Counted from the stretch's first letter, positions 25,933 to 34,487 are shown. The stretch: DNA of 36,135 nucleotides from Solirubrobacterales bacterium (GCA_019247075.1 JAFAPR010000061.1:1-36135), one strand, 5' to 3'. Made by a program: numbers and translations. The notes: generated by a model not told the origin, from the sequence alone.

Positions 25933-26879
25933 CGCCTCCCGTTCGCGGCCGTCTGCTCGATCTCGCCGACGATCTGGGGCCAGAGCGCCGGCGGAATGTC
26001 GTGGGCCATCCCGGGTATGACCACCAGCCGCGCGCCGTCGACGGCCTCGGCCGTGGCACGCCCACCGGAAGGCATCACGAGCCGGTCGGCGTCGCCGTGG
26101 ATGACGGTAGTCGCCACCTTGATCTCGTGCAGCAGCGCGGTGCGGTCGGTCGCGGTCATGACCGCCGCGAGCTGCCGCGCCGTCCCGGCCGGGTGGATGC
26201 CGCGCTCGAAGCAACGCTCGGCGAGCGTCCACAGGCGGTCATCGCCCGACGGGTAGCGCCGCGAGCCGATCGCCCTGTAGCTCTCGACGAAGTCGCGCAC
26301 GTACCCTTCGCGGTCCCGGCGCGGGCGCCGCAGCATCTGGCGCCACAACGCCGGGTGGGTGAGCCCGACGCGGCGGTTGCCGGTGGTCGCCATGATCGAG
26401 ACGAGCGAAAGAACGCGCGCCGGATGGCGGATCGTCACCAGCTGGGCGAGCATGCCCCCCATCGAGGCGCCAACGACGTACGCGGCCTCGACCCCGAGCT
26501 GGTCGAGCAGACCGGCGGCGTCGTCGGCCATGTCCTCGAGGGAGTAGGCGGCTCCGCGCGGGTCGCGCAGAACCAGCTGGCTGCGCGTCGGCACGTGTGA
26601 CTCGCGCAGTATCGTGGAGCGCCCCACGTCGCGGTTCTCGAAGCGGACCACCCAGAAGCCGCGCTGAGCGAGCTGCTCGCAGAACTCGTCCTCCCACAGC
26701 ACCATCTGCGAGCCCAGGCCCATGATCAGCAGCAGTGGCGGCATCGTCCGATCGCCGAAGGTCTCGTAGCACAGCTCGAGCTTGCCCACCGGGACGTACC
26801 GCTCCCCGGAGCTCGCGACCGCCCGCGGCCGCTCGCTGCCGTCCCCGGCGCGATGCCCGCCCGACCTCTCGACCACCAT
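25929..26879 (-). CDS. Alpha/beta hydrolase
   Basis: 316 aa from ATG 26879 (GGGG about 8 nt upstream; the frame is open to 26945). Alpha/beta-hydrolase fold with oxyanion region [14 protein letters not shown] (about 50-62), nucleophile elbow VVGASMGG (Ser139), acid [10 protein letters not shown] and catalytic His in IPGMAHDIP. It is close to the group annotated as TAP-like or epoxide/ester hydrolases; the true substrate cannot be told. The first about 25 residues are Arg/Ser-rich and low in similarity. Its stop codon overlaps the convergent sdhE stop. Confidence 0.9.
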   Translation of the reverse strand: MVVERSGGHRAGDGSERPRAVASSGERYVPVGKLELCYETFGDRTMPPLLLIMGLGSQMVLWEDEFCEQLAQRGFWVVRFENRDVGRSTILRESHVPTRSQLVLRDPRGAAYSLEDMADDAAGLLDQLGVEAAYVVGASMGGMLAQLVTIRHPARVLSLVSIMATTGNRRVGLTHPALWRQMLRRPRRDREGYVRDFVESYRAIGSRRYPSGDDRLWTLAERCFERGIHPAGTARQLAAVMTATDRTALLHEIKVATTVIHGDADRLVMPSGGRATAEAVDGARLVVIPGMAHDIPPALWPQIVGEIEQTAANGRR

Positions 26880-27017
26880 GGAGCGCCCCACTGTACGCGC
26901 TTGAGCTACGATCGGAGCGCTTCGTCGGTTGGGGGCACGATTCAACGACCCTGGGGGTTCTCATGAGCACGTATTCGTCGCGGATGGTCGTCCAACACGG
27001 CGTCCACCGGGACGAAC

Positions 27018-27428
27018 GTGGCGCCCACCACCGGGACCAAGACGACGTCCACGACCGGATCGCACCCGCTGTCAAAGGCGGCATACGAGGCGAAACTGGG
27101 CCCGATGCTGAACGCTCGGGTCGTTCCGGCGCTCAAGGGCGCGCTGTCGGACGGCGGCGTGACCGATCCCCAGAAGCTGAAGGCCGCTGCCGGTCTCCTG
27201 GACCAGGCCCGTAGTGCTATGGGCTCGCTGACCCCGCCCACGAAGGTCGCGGACCTCAACCGCGAGGCCGTCACCAGGCTGGGCGCGCCCGCCGCCAACC
27301 TGACGAAGATGAGCGAGGCCCTGCATGCCCACAACCAGGGCGCCTACCTCAACGCTGCCCAGGCTGCCATGCGGAACGCCGGAAAGGTCGAGACGATCGG
27401 GGGCCAGTTCAGCGCGCGCGGGTACTGA
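27018..27428 (+). CDS. Hypothetical protein, probably exported; N-terminus unclear
   Basis: 136 aa from GTG 27018, ending FSARGY. A Thr/Ser/Gly-rich leader (APTTGTKTTSTTGSHPLS) is followed by an Ala-rich helical region (YEAKLGPMLNARVVPALKGA ... ALHAHNQGAYLNAAQAA). The leader looks like the linker that follows a lipoprotein Cys, and the frame upstream (SSNTASTGTNV) continues that composition. However, an in-frame TGA at 26964 leaves no signal peptide. Either the gene starts at the GTG and is cytoplasmic, or a signal sequence has been lost by frameshift. Family not recognised. Confidence 0.6.
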   Translation: MAPTTGTKTTSTTGSHPLSKAAYEAKLGPMLNARVVPALKGALSDGGVTDPQKLKAAAGLLDQARSAMGSLTPPTKVADLNREAVTRLGAPAANLTKMSEALHAHNQGAYLNAAQAAMRNAGKVETIGGQFSARGY

Positions 27429-27487
27429 CGAGCGCCCGGCGGCGGGTCATTGCCGCGTGCTGGCGACCGCCGGCCGCGGCAGTGGCG

Positions 27488-28000
27488 CTAACGCGGGCCG
27501 CGGTCGGGCTCGATCCCCGCGACCCCCAGATCGAAGGCGCTGTGTAGCGCCCTGACCGCATGGGGAACCCGGTCGGCCCGGATCACGCACGAGATCTTGA
27601 TAGGGGAGGTCGAGATCATCTCGATGTTGATCCCCTCCTCGCCCAAGGTCTCGAACACCTTGGCGGCGACACCGGGGTGGGAGCGCATCCCGGCGCCGAC
27701 GATGGACACCTTGCCGATCTGGCGGTCGGTGTCGACCTTCGCGATTCCGAGCGAGCCGGCAACGGTTTGCAGCGCCCGCTCCGCAGCGGGGAGGTCCTCC
27801 TGCGGGATCGTGAACGACACCTCCGCGTCGCGGCCGTCGCCCAGCGGCTCGTTCTGGATGATCGTGTCCACGATGCAGCCGGCGTCGGCGAGTGCGCCGA
27901 AGATCGCCGCCGCGGCGCCGGGCCGGTCGGGCACCCCGAGCAGGGAGATCCGGGCCTCCTCGGTGGAGTGGGTCACGGCGGTTACGAGCGGTCGCTCCAT
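27488..28000 (-). CDS. Probable in-frame beta subunit of aspartate kinase
   Basis: An internal ATG at 28000 (Met264 of Lys[19 protein letters not shown]) is preceded by AGAGGA with a 7-nt spacer, a better ribosome site than that of the full-length gene. Translation from here gives a 170-aa protein made of the two ACT domains. Aspartate kinases of Bacillus subtilis and Corynebacterium glutamicum are alpha2beta2 enzymes whose beta chain begins at the equivalent place, so the same is inferred here. Confidence 0.65.
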   Translation of the reverse strand: MERPLVTAVTHSTEEARISLLGVPDRPGAAAAIFGALADAGCIVDTIIQNEPLGDGRDAEVSFTIPQEDLPAAERALQTVAGSLGIAKVDTDRQIGKVSIVGAGMRSHPGVAAKVFETLGEEGINIEMISTSPIKISCVIRADRVPHAVRALHSAFDLGVAGIEPDRGPR

Positions 28001-28789
28001 GGTCTCGTCCTCTGAGAGCACAACGGTACCCGGACCGTCCTCGAAGCTGGAGCGACAGTGGATGCGGACCCCGTGGTTGCGGGCGTACTCGACCGAACGC
28101 AGCTGTAGCACCTTCGCCCCCGAGGCGGCCATCTCGAGCATCTCCTCGAAGCTCACGATCGGCAGCTTGCGCGCCTCCGGCACCAGCCTGGGATCTGCGC
28201 TGAAGACGCCTGCGACGTCCGTGTAGATCTCGCACACCTCGGCGCCGATCGCCGCCGCGACCGCGACCGCAGTGGTGTCGGAACCCCCCCGGCCCAGCGT
28301 CGTCACGTCGCGGCTGGTCGATACCCCCTGGAAGCCCGCGACCAGCACGATTCGATCCTCGTCGAGGGCCTCCCGGATGCGATCGCCGCGCACGTCGAGG
28401 ATGCGGGCCTTGGTGTGCGAGGTGTCGGTGACAATCCCCGCCTGGGACCCCGTCAGCGAGATCGCACGGTGGCCGAGGTCGTTGATCGCCATCGCGCAAA
28501 GGGCACAGGAGATCCGCTCCCCGGTCGACAACAGCATGTCCATCTCGCGGCGGTCGGGATGGGGCGAAACCTCCTCGGCCATCGCGATGAGCTCGTCGGT
28601 CGTCTGCCCGCGGGCCGAGAGTACGGCGACCACGCGCTTGCCGGCCTCGCGCTGAACGACTATCCGGCGCGCGGCCCGTTTGATCCGCTGCGCATCGGCC
28701 ACCGAGGTGCCGCCGAACTTCATCACCACCGTGGGTGCCGCAGGCTCTTGGCGGGCTGCCGCTGCCAGGCTGCTCGAATCCACGGTCAC
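27488..28789 (-). CDS. lysC: Aspartate kinase (alpha subunit)
   Basis: Phosphorylates aspartate, the first step to lysine, threonine, methionine and diaminopimelate. 433 aa; the GTG start overlaps the recR stop (GTGA). Kinase core begins [13 protein letters not shown] (about 21-33), with substrate segment LLSTGERIS and nucleotide segment [20 protein letters not shown]. Two C-terminal ACT domains (about 278-345, [18 protein letters not shown]; 355-420, [19 protein letters not shown]) are the usual sites of feedback inhibition by lysine/threonine. Gene order dnaX-ybaB-recR-lysC is familiar from actinobacteria; asd is not seen downstream within the window. Confidence 0.95.
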   Translation of the reverse strand: MTVDSSSLAAAARQEPAAPTVVMKFGGTSVADAQRIKRAARRIVVQREAGKRVVAVLSARGQTTDELIAMAEEVSPHPDRREMDMLLSTGERISCALCAMAINDLGHRAISLTGSQAGIVTDTSHTKARILDVRGDRIREALDEDRIVLVAGFQGVSTSRDVTTLGRGGSDTTAVAVAAAIGAEVCEIYTDVAGVFSADPRLVPEARKLPIVSFEEMLEMAASGAKVLQLRSVEYARNHGVRIHCRSSFEDGPGTVVLSEDETMERPLVTAVTHSTEEARISLLGVPDRPGAAAAIFGALADAGCIVDTIIQNEPLGDGRDAEVSFTIPQEDLPAAERALQTVAGSLGIAKVDTDRQIGKVSIVGAGMRSHPGVAAKVFETLGEEGINIEMISTSPIKISCVIRADRVPHAVRALHSAFDLGVAGIEPDRGPR

Positions 28790-29385
28790 ACCGCGCGACG
28801 GCCGGCCAGCGCCCGGCCCAGCGTAAGCTCGTCGGCGTATTCGAGGTCGGCGCCCACCGGCAGCCCGCTGGCGAGGCGCGTGATCGTGACCCCGGGGGCA
28901 CGCTCGCGCAGCACGCCGGCGATGTGAAGGGCCGTCGCCTCGCCGGTCGTGGTCGGGTTGGTCGCGATCACGACCTCGCTCACGCCGCCGTTCGCGACGC
29001 GCTCGTACAGCTCGGCCAGTTTGAGGTCCTCAGGGTCGATCCCATCGATCGGCGAGAGCGCTCCTCCCAGGACGTGGTAGCGGCCGCGGAACTCGTGCGT
29101 GCGCTCGATCGAGATCAGGTCGGACGGCTCCTCCACCACGCAGATCACCTCGGAGTCGCGGCGCACATCTGCGCAGATACGGCAGATCGAGCCGTCGGCG
29201 AGGTTGAAGCAGATCTCGCAGCGCCTGATTCGCTGCTTGACCTCGCGGATCGCGTCGGCCAGCGCGAAGGCCTCCTCGTCGCCCGAGCGCAGGATGTGAA
29301 ATGCAAGCCGCTGCGCGGTGCGCCCGCCGATGCCGGGCAACCGCGCGAGCTCGGTGATCAGCCGCTGGACCGGAGGCGCGTACAT
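28786..29385 (-). CDS. recR: Recombination mediator RecR
   Basis: Acts with RecO and RecF to load RecA on gapped DNA. 199 aa, standard length. Helix-hairpin-helix [17 protein letters not shown] (about 13-29), C4 zinc finger [16 protein letters not shown] (about 55-70), and Toprim domain starting [14 protein letters not shown] with [16 protein letters not shown]. It lies 65 nt after ybaB and overlaps the start of lysC. Confidence 0.96.
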   Translation of the reverse strand: MYAPPVQRLITELARLPGIGGRTAQRLAFHILRSGDEEAFALADAIREVKQRIRRCEICFNLADGSICRICADVRRDSEVICVVEEPSDLISIERTHEFRGRYHVLGGALSPIDGIDPEDLKLAELYERVANGGVSEVVIATNPTTTGEATALHIAGVLRERAPGVTITRLASGLPVGADLEYADELTLGRALAGRRAV

Positions 29386-29450
29386 CTCCGTGCGGATTTC
29401 AGCAGAGCCGCAGGCACCCCGGCCCCGGCGGCGGTCAGAAGGCCCTTCGC

Positions 29451-29768
29451 CTACAACCCTAGCGCGCCGAGCCCGCCCGTGATCCCGCCGAGCTTGGAGT
29501 TGGCTAGCTCCTGGGCGGCTCGAAGTCCCTCGTTCACGGCCGCCAGCACCATGTCCTGGAGCAGCTCCGGGTCATCCGGGTCGATCGCTTCGGGTGCGAT
29601 CTTGACCGACTTGACACGCAGATCGCCGGTTACCGCGACGGTCACCATGCCGCCGCCGGCCGAGGCATCCACGACCTCGTCCTTGAGCGACTCCTGGGCG
29701 GCGAGGACCTCCTGTTGCATCTTCTGGACCTGCTTGAGCATCTGTTGCATGTTCGGTTGTTGTGGCAT
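29451..29768 (-). CDS. ybaB: YbaB/EbfC family nucleoid-associated protein
   Basis: Small DNA-binding protein usually encoded between dnaX and recR. 105 aa from ATG 29768, with GAGGAG 11 nt upstream; the frame extends to GTG 29801. N-terminal coiled helix MLKQVQKMQQEVLAAQESL, central strands VTVAVTGDLRVKSVKI, C-terminal Gly-rich tail LGGITGGLGALGL. It dimerises and binds DNA with little sequence specificity. Confidence 0.94.
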   Translation of the reverse strand: MPQQPNMQQMLKQVQKMQQEVLAAQESLKDEVVDASAGGGMVTVAVTGDLRVKSVKIAPEAIDPDDPELLQDMVLAAVNEGLRAAQELANSKLGGITGGLGALGL

Positions 29769-29936
29769 GTCAAGTGGTTCTCCTCGTAAGTACGGCGACA
29801 CCGAAAGGCGTCACCGGTGAGTGGCTGGTGAGGACTAAAGCGAGCGTGGCTACCTGGAAGGTATGGGAGCGAGCGAGGACGACACCGTACGCCGCCGGGG
29901 GCGGCTCGAATGTCGTCGTATTGGCGAGGGGAGCCA

Positions 29937-31616
29937 CTAGCCCTCCTGGGCCTCGCGTTGCTCGGAATCGTCCTCCTCGGGGAGCTCCTCGGCGTCGAAC
30001 TCCTCGATGAATCGGCGCACCAGCTCCTCGCCGGAGAGCGCCGGCTCGCCGTCGCCTCGCTGATCCTCTTCGCCCAGTTCGTAGCGCAGGGTCAGCGGGG
30101 AGCCGCTCACCGCGCGCCACACCTCGGCGGCCAGGTGCCGATGGTCGTCCTGCTCGGCTTTGCGTTTGAGGAAGGCGGCGCCGGCGGGGAACGCGAGCGT
30201 CAGCTCGCGTTCCCCGGTCGCTACGGGCCGCGCCTCTGCGAGGAGCGCGGCCACCAGCGCGTTGCGCTCGCGAACCTGGGCCACCACCGCGGGCCACAGC
30301 TCGACCGCGCGCTCGAGGTCGGCCTCCACGCCGGGTGCGGGATCGGTGGCCGCCGCCCGCGGCGCGGCCTTGGGCGGAGCGATCGGTGCTGGTGCTAAGT
30401 CTGGAGTCGCGGCTGCCTCCCCATCTGCATCGCCCGCTTCGACGTGCGCCTCCCCCCCATCTCGGCCGCCTGCCTCGAGCCGTTCGATGCGCGCAAGTAG
30501 CGCGGCCTTGGACGGGTCGACCTCGGGCGCGGCGGCCTTGATCAGCACGAGTTCAAGCTGGATTTGCGCCTGAGCGCCGTTGGCCGTCGCCTCGAGCGCG
30601 GCCGCGATCAGGTCGAGCAGGCGGACGACGTCGGTCCTGGAGACGGTCTGGGCCTGTTCGGCCAGACGCCGGTCGCGTTCTGGCGTCATGCGCAGCTCGA
30701 GCGGCACCTCGTCGAGCACCTGGACCGCGAGCAGCTCTCGCCCGTGGGACTCGAGGTCGCGCAGCACCTGGCCGGGATCGCGTCCTGAGCCGGCGAGCCG
30801 CGCTGCGGTGCGCAGCGCCTGGGCGGGGCTGCGTGCGGCGATCGCCTCGACCGCCGCAAGCAGCAGCTCGTCGTCGGCCACCCCGACCACCTCGATGACG
30901 TCGTCGGCCGCGATCGCCTCGTCGCTCTTATAGGTGCGGAGCTGCTCGAGGGTGCCCAGCGCGTCGCGGAAGCTGCCCGTGGCGTGCCGGGCGATCAGCG
31001 CCAGCGCGTGGTCGTCGATCTGGATCTCCTCCTCGCCCGCCACCCGGCGCAGCACCGCTACGACCTGAGGGATCGAAGGCCGCCCGAAGTCGAACCGGTG
31101 GCAGCGGTCGACGACCGTGGGCAGCACCTTTTGCGGCTCGGTGGTAGCGAGCACGAAGATCGTCCGCGGCGGCGGCTCCTCGAGCGTCTTCAGAAACGCG
31201 TTCCAGGCCTGTGGCGAGAGCATGTGGGCCTCGTCGAGGATGTAGACCTTGTGCCGGCCAGAGACCGGCGCGTAGGCGACGCGCTCGCGCAGGTTGCGAA
31301 TGTCGTCAACCGAGTTGTTGGAGGCGGCGTCCATCTCGATCACGTCGAGTGACGTGGCCGCGGCGATCGAGACGCACGACTCGCAGCGGCCGCACGGGCG
31401 GGTGGTCGGGCCCTGCTCGCAGTTGAGACAGGCGGCCAGGATCTTGGCCATGCTCGTCTTGCCCGTCCCCCGCGCGCCAACGAACAGGTAGGCGTGGTGG
31501 ACCTTGCCCTGCTCCACCGCGTTGCGCAACGTCCGGACGACGTGCTCCTGTCCCACGACCTCGTCGAAGGTGCGGGGGCGGTGGCGGCGGTAGAGAGAGG
31601 GCGGACCGGTGGACAC
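29937..31616 (-). CDS. dnaX: DNA polymerase III subunits gamma/tau
   Basis: AAA+ clamp-loader subunit. 559 aa from GTG 31616 (SLYRRHRPRTFDEVVGQEHV follows at once). Walker A GARGTGKTS (48-56), zinc-binding Cys C66, C75, C78 and C81 (CEQGPTTRPCGRCESC), Walker B ILDEAHML (126-133), sensor region FVLATTEP. An Ala/Pro/acid-rich linker (about 390-445) and a tau-like C-terminal domain follow, ending in an acidic tail. No A-rich slippery site for a frameshifted gamma form is evident. No ribosome site precedes the GTG; upstream lies a cluster of palindromes and the SRP RNA gene. Confidence 0.95.
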   Translation of the reverse strand: MSTGPPSLYRRHRPRTFDEVVGQEHVVRTLRNAVEQGKVHHAYLFVGARGTGKTSMAKILAACLNCEQGPTTRPCGRCESCVSIAAATSLDVIEMDAASNNSVDDIRNLRERVAYAPVSGRHKVYILDEAHMLSPQAWNAFLKTLEEPPPRTIFVLATTEPQKVLPTVVDRCHRFDFGRPSIPQVVAVLRRVAGEEEIQIDDHALALIARHATGSFRDALGTLEQLRTYKSDEAIAADDVIEVVGVADDELLLAAVEAIAARSPAQALRTAARLAGSGRDPGQVLRDLESHGRELLAVQVLDEVPLELRMTPERDRRLAEQAQTVSRTDVVRLLDLIAAALEATANGAQAQIQLELVLIKAAAPEVDPSKAALLARIERLEAGGRDGGEAHVEAGDADGEAAATPDLAPAPIAPPKAAPRAAATDPAPGVEADLERAVELWPAVVAQVRERNALVAALLAEARPVATGERELTLAFPAGAAFLKRKAEQDDHRHLAAEVWRAVSGSPLTLRYELGEEDQRGDGEPALSGEELVRRFIEEFDAEELPEEDDSEQREAQEG

Positions 31617-31644
31617 TGCCGTCGAGTCTAAAGAGGAGGTAGGC

Positions 31645-31772
31645 CGGCGCACATGTGCGCCGCTCGGGCTTGCCGCGCGCTCGGCATCCGGCCTCGCTTC
31701 ATGCGCGGCGCCCGAGTCATCCGGCTGGCCGGAACATGTTCTGGCCGGCCGGTCCGCGCATGCGCGGACCGG
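31645..31772. repeat. Cluster of four palindromes between SRP RNA and dnaX
   Basis: In 128 bp there are: an 18-bp perfect palindrome at 31645-31662 (half CGGCGCACA); an inverted repeat 31663-31716 (CTCGGGC, TT bulge, GCCGCGC; mirrored as GCGCGGC-GCCCGAG); a 10-bp palindrome GAACATGTTC at 31732-31741 with near-symmetric flanks; and a 24-bp perfect palindrome at 31749-31772 (half CCGGTCCGCGCA). The three perfect ones centre on CATG or GCATGC. The last begins 15 nt beyond the SRP RNA 3' end, so it may help end that transcript. All would sit in a dnaX leader transcribed from upstream. No T-runs. Confidence 0.75.
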
Positions 31773-31787
31773 AACAAATAGGTGGGT

Positions 31788-32060
31788 GGACCGTGCACCC
31801 TCCGTCGATGCCGGTGTCGGGGCGCAGCCGCCGCCTATGGGCTCCGGTCCGGTGATCCCACAACGCCTGAAGGTGGCCGCTTAAGGCTGCTTCCTTCCGG
31901 ACCTGACCTGGTTCACGGGTCTCCATCGTCGCGGGACCGAACCATCGACACACCACGGACGGGGCGTCGACCCCGGGCCTGGCCCCTCGGGAGGGGATTC
32001 AGCCCCGCTAGAGCGGTTTGCGGGTACAGGGCACCGCTAGCGCCCCGCCTAGCACGGTCC
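31788..32060 (-). ncRNA. ffs: Signal recognition particle RNA, bacterial large type
   Basis: RNA scaffold of the signal recognition particle, 273 nt. The S domain has the invariant GGTCAGGTCCGGAAGGAAGC segment (minus strand, near 31890) with the GGAA tetraloop. It is closed by a helix of GGTCCCGCGACG (31938-31927) with CGTTGTGGGATC (31865-31854). Upstream (32050-31980) lies an Alu domain: CCGTGCTAGGCGGGG, then TAGCGGTGCCCTGTACCCGC and CGCTCTAGCGGGGCTGAA, characteristic of the Bacillus-type large RNA. The ends are set by a perfect 9-bp terminal pairing, GGACCGTGC (32060-32052) with GCACGGTCC (31796-31788). A possible -10 TAGGAT lies 7 nt upstream of 32060. It is encoded just before dnaX, as in many bacteria. 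Confidence 0.92.
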
Positions 32061-32066
32061 ACAGGA

Positions 32067-32073
32067 GATCCTA
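32067..32073 (-). promoter_or_regulatory. Possible -10 element of the SRP RNA gene
   Basis: On the minus strand TAGGAT precedes the mapped RNA 5' end (32060) by about 7 nt, the right spacing for a -10 box. The -35 region is poor (TAGACC at a long spacing). It sits in the 38-nt gap shared with the divergent UDP-sugar dehydrogenase gene. Confidence 0.35.
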
Positions 32074-32098
32074 GCTCCTCGGTATCGTCTCGGGTCTA

Positions 32099-33349
32099 GT
32101 GTCCATCGGGGTAATCGGCCTGGGCTACGTCGGGCTGCCGCTCGCGGTCGCGTTCGCGGAGGCTGACGAGCGCGTGGTGGCGGTCGACATAGACGAGAGC
32201 AAGATCGCCGCGATCGCTGCGGCCGACTCCTACATCGAGGACGTCTCCTCGGAACGGCTGCGCGCGGTGCGGGAGCTCGTCTCGGCGACGACTCATTACG
32301 CGCCGCTGGCGCGCACGGACGCCGTGATCATCTGCGTGCCCACGCCGCTGACGGCAAATCGCGAGCCCGACCTCTCGGCGCTGCTGGGCGCGGCGCGCGA
32401 GCTGGGGCGCGTGCTCCAGTCGGGTCAGCTCGTCGTGCTCGAGTCCACCACGTATCCGGGCACGACCCGCGAGCAGCTGCTGCCGCTGCTCGAGCGCGAA
32501 TCGGGGCTCCGCGTGGGCGATGGGCTCAACGTCGCCTACTCCCCCGAACGCGTCGACCCGGGCCGGACCGACTTCACGCTGCAGAACACGCCCAAGGTGG
32601 TAGGCGGCATCACGGACGAGTGCCTGGCAAGGGCCGCGGCGCTCTACGGCCGCGTCTGCGAGCAGCTTGTGCGGGTCTCGAGCCCTGAAGCGGCCGAGTT
32701 GACAAAGCTGCTCGAGAACATCTTTCGCTCGGTCAACATCGCCCTGGTCAACGAACTGGCGATGTTGTCCGAACGGATGGGCATCGACATCTGGGAGGTG
32801 GTCGACGCGGCCTCCACCAAGCCATACGGGTTCATGCGCTTTGAGCCGGGCCCCGGCATGGGCGGCCACTGCCTCCCGGTGGACCCGTTCTATCTCAGCT
32901 GGCGCGCCCGAGAGTTCCACTTCCCGACCGAGTTCATCGAGCTGGCCGGGAAGATCAACCAGCAGATGCCCTCCCACTGCGTGCAGCGGATCGAGCAGTC
33001 CCTCAACGAGCACGCCAAGGCGGTCAACGGCTCGAAGATCGCGATCCTCGGCGTGTCGTACAAGGCCGGCATCGGCGACACCCGCGAGTCGCCGGCGCTC
33101 AGGATCATCGAGGAGCTCCAAGCGCGGGGAGGCGAGATGACCTATCACGACCCCTACGTCCCCACGCTGCCCGAGCTCGGACTGGCGAGCGCGCCACTGG
33201 AGGAAGCCGTCGCCGACGCCGACGCGCTGGTGCTCGTCACCGCCCACCCCGGAATCGACCACGGTGCACTCGTCCGTGACGCCAAGCTGTTCGTCGACCT
33301 GCGCGGGGTCACCCGCAGGGAATCGGTCGAGAACCTGGTCCGGCTCTAG
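32099..33349 (+). CDS. Nucleotide-sugar dehydrogenase (UDP-glucose/UDP-GlcNAc 6-dehydrogenase family)
   Basis: NAD-dependent enzyme oxidising C6 of a UDP-sugar to the uronic acid for surface polysaccharides. 416 aa from GTG 32099. NAD fold IGVIGLGYVGLPLAVAFAEA (3-22); PTPLTANREPDLS; active-site segments AELTKLLENIFRSVNIALVN (Lys203) and GPGMGGHCLPVDPFYL with catalytic Cys258; C-terminal LGVSYKAGIGDTRESPALRI. The GGHCLPVDPFYL form and length favour the WbpA/TviB-like UDP-N-acetyl-hexosamine branch over classical Ugd, without proof. Its start is only 38 nt from the divergent SRP RNA, so its promoter must overlap that gene. No other polysaccharide genes adjoin. Confidence 0.92.
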   Translation: MSIGVIGLGYVGLPLAVAFAEADERVVAVDIDESKIAAIAAADSYIEDVSSERLRAVRELVSATTHYAPLARTDAVIICVPTPLTANREPDLSALLGAARELGRVLQSGQLVVLESTTYPGTTREQLLPLLERESGLRVGDGLNVAYSPERVDPGRTDFTLQNTPKVVGGITDECLARAAALYGRVCEQLVRVSSPEAAELTKLLENIFRSVNIALVNELAMLSERMGIDIWEVVDAASTKPYGFMRFEPGPGMGGHCLPVDPFYLSWRAREFHFPTEFIELAGKINQQMPSHCVQRIEQSLNEHAKAVNGSKIAILGVSYKAGIGDTRESPALRIIEELQARGGEMTYHDPYVPTLPELGLASAPLEEAVADADALVLVTAHPGIDHGALVRDAKLFVDLRGVTRRESVENLVRL

Positions 33350-33361
33350 GGCGTCGCGCAC

Positions 33362-34354
33362 TTAGCCACCGAGCGCCCTCGCCTCGTCTCCGAACGCGCT
33401 TCGCAGCGCCCGCGCGAGCGCCGCTCCGCGCCGGAGCGCGTCCTCCGCCGCGTACCACCAGAAATACCCGCCGACGTAGCACCGCGGGCCCGGGTGAAGC
33501 GAGTAGGCCCAGAGCATGATCCGGGCCGCCCGGGCCCACGTCGCGCGCCTGGCCGCGTGCGTGAGGCCCACCTCGCCAAAGCCAAGCGCGGCATTCGGGA
33601 ATACGCCCCGGAGTCGCTTCAGGTGGACGGCAACCGTCTCCGCCGACGGCTCCCGTCCCCCGCACTCGGTCGGGTAGTACGAGAGCAGCACGTAGTCCAG
33701 CCAGTGCGCGAGGGACGCGGGAACCCACCGCCGGCTGAATTGGAGCGGCGTCAGCTCGGCGCGGCCGTCGCCGCAATGGTCGGGGCCGAAATCGTTCGCA
33801 TACAGCGTCAAGGCAGTCTTGGCGCCGGCAGCTTTGACCGCGGCGTAGGCGGCGACCAGCTTTTGAGCGACGGGGCGATGGGAGCCAGTCCAGCTGCCGT
33901 TGACCTCGTTACCGACCTCCCAGATCGTAACGTGCCGGCCGAGCAGGTGAACATATGAGCGTGCGCGCGCCCGCATGCCGGCGACCGAGATCGAGCGCTC
34001 GTCAGAGGAGTCGAGCAGATCACCCATCACGGCGCCGACCTTGGCGATGCGCGTCACGGCCCGCTCGTAATAGGAGGCCGGCTCGCGAACGTCGAAGTAG
34101 ACGCGCACGGTCGGGCGGTATGGGAGGGTTCGAAGGCCGGCGAGCACGCCGGGTAGCCCGCGTATCCGGTCGAGCGTGACGCCGTAGAGCGGTCGTTGTC
34201 GACTGACAGCTGGCGCGCTGGAGGGGGCCGCTGCCAAGGGCGCGTGCCTTCGTACAGCGCGGGACCCAGCGCCGGCGGTGCCGGCCGCCGCGACCGCCAC
34301 CGTCACCAGCGTGGCCGCGAGCACTGCTGACAGTCGCATGCGCCCAGCCGCCAT
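33362..34354 (-). CDS. Secreted (beta/alpha)8 glycoside-hydrolase-like protein
   Basis: 330 aa with an N-terminal signal peptide (RMRLSAVLAATLVTVAVAAA, cleavage likely after AGAG) and a Pro/Ala linker to about 52. The catalytic barrel shows WEVGNEVNG with Glu150 (acid/base, GNE motif of clan A glycosidases) and GFGEVGLT with Glu261, a probable nucleophile. Aromatic sugar-binding positions occur at YFWWYAAE. A clan GH-A fold is thus supported; the GH family and substrate are not recognised. Start ATG 34354 with GGGG five nt upstream; ATG 34339 is an alternative. It is convergent with the UDP-sugar dehydrogenase, 12 nt apart. Confidence 0.8.
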   Translation of the reverse strand: MAAGRMRLSAVLAATLVTVAVAAAGTAGAGSRAVRRHAPLAAAPSSAPAVSRQRPLYGVTLDRIRGLPGVLAGLRTLPYRPTVRVYFDVREPASYYERAVTRIAKVGAVMGDLLDSSDERSISVAGMRARARSYVHLLGRHVTIWEVGNEVNGSWTGSHRPVAQKLVAAYAAVKAAGAKTALTLYANDFGPDHCGDGRAELTPLQFSRRWVPASLAHWLDYVLLSYYPTECGGREPSAETVAVHLKRLRGVFPNAALGFGEVGLTHAARRATWARAARIMLWAYSLHPGPRCYVGGYFWWYAAEDALRRGAALARALRSAFGDEARALGG

Positions 34355-34415
34355 GCCCCGATTACACCACCCCTGCCCGGACCTCGAGCCGCGTAGAATC
34401 AGCCACCACCCGCAT

Positions 34416-34487
34416 GGGCGCGTAGCTCAGTGGGAGAGCGCTCGCTTCACACGCGAGAGGTCGCTGGTTCGAGCCCAGCCGTGCCCA
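34416..34487 (+). tRNA. tRNA-Val (anticodon CAC)
   Basis: A 72-nt cloverleaf: acceptor GGGCGCG pairs with CGTGCCC (discriminator A). D arm GCTCAGTGGGAGAGC. Anticodon stem CTCGC/GCGAG around loop TTCACAC, giving anticodon CAC (reads GUG valine codons). T arm CTGGTTCGAGCCCAG. The CCA end is not encoded. Confidence 0.95.

Noticed and set aside
29937-31616. Programmed frameshift in dnaX giving a short gamma form
   Set aside because: No A-rich or other slippery heptamer with a following stem was seen in the region after the AAA+ domains.
31732-31741. GAACATGTTC as a LexA/SOS box
   Set aside because: The known Gram-positive/actinobacterial box has GAAC and GTTC separated by four bases; here they are separated by two, and it sits among other unrelated palindromes.
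31850-31945. Small (about 100-nt) SRP RNA as the full transcript
   Set aside because: The S-domain core alone would fit, but conserved Alu-domain sequence lies directly upstream and a perfect terminal pairing closes the 273-nt form.
32096-33361. 421-codon minus-strand frame opposite the UDP-sugar dehydrogenase
   Set aside because: Composition is rich in His, Arg and Asp, as expected for an antisense frame, and the plus-strand protein has all catalytic motifs.
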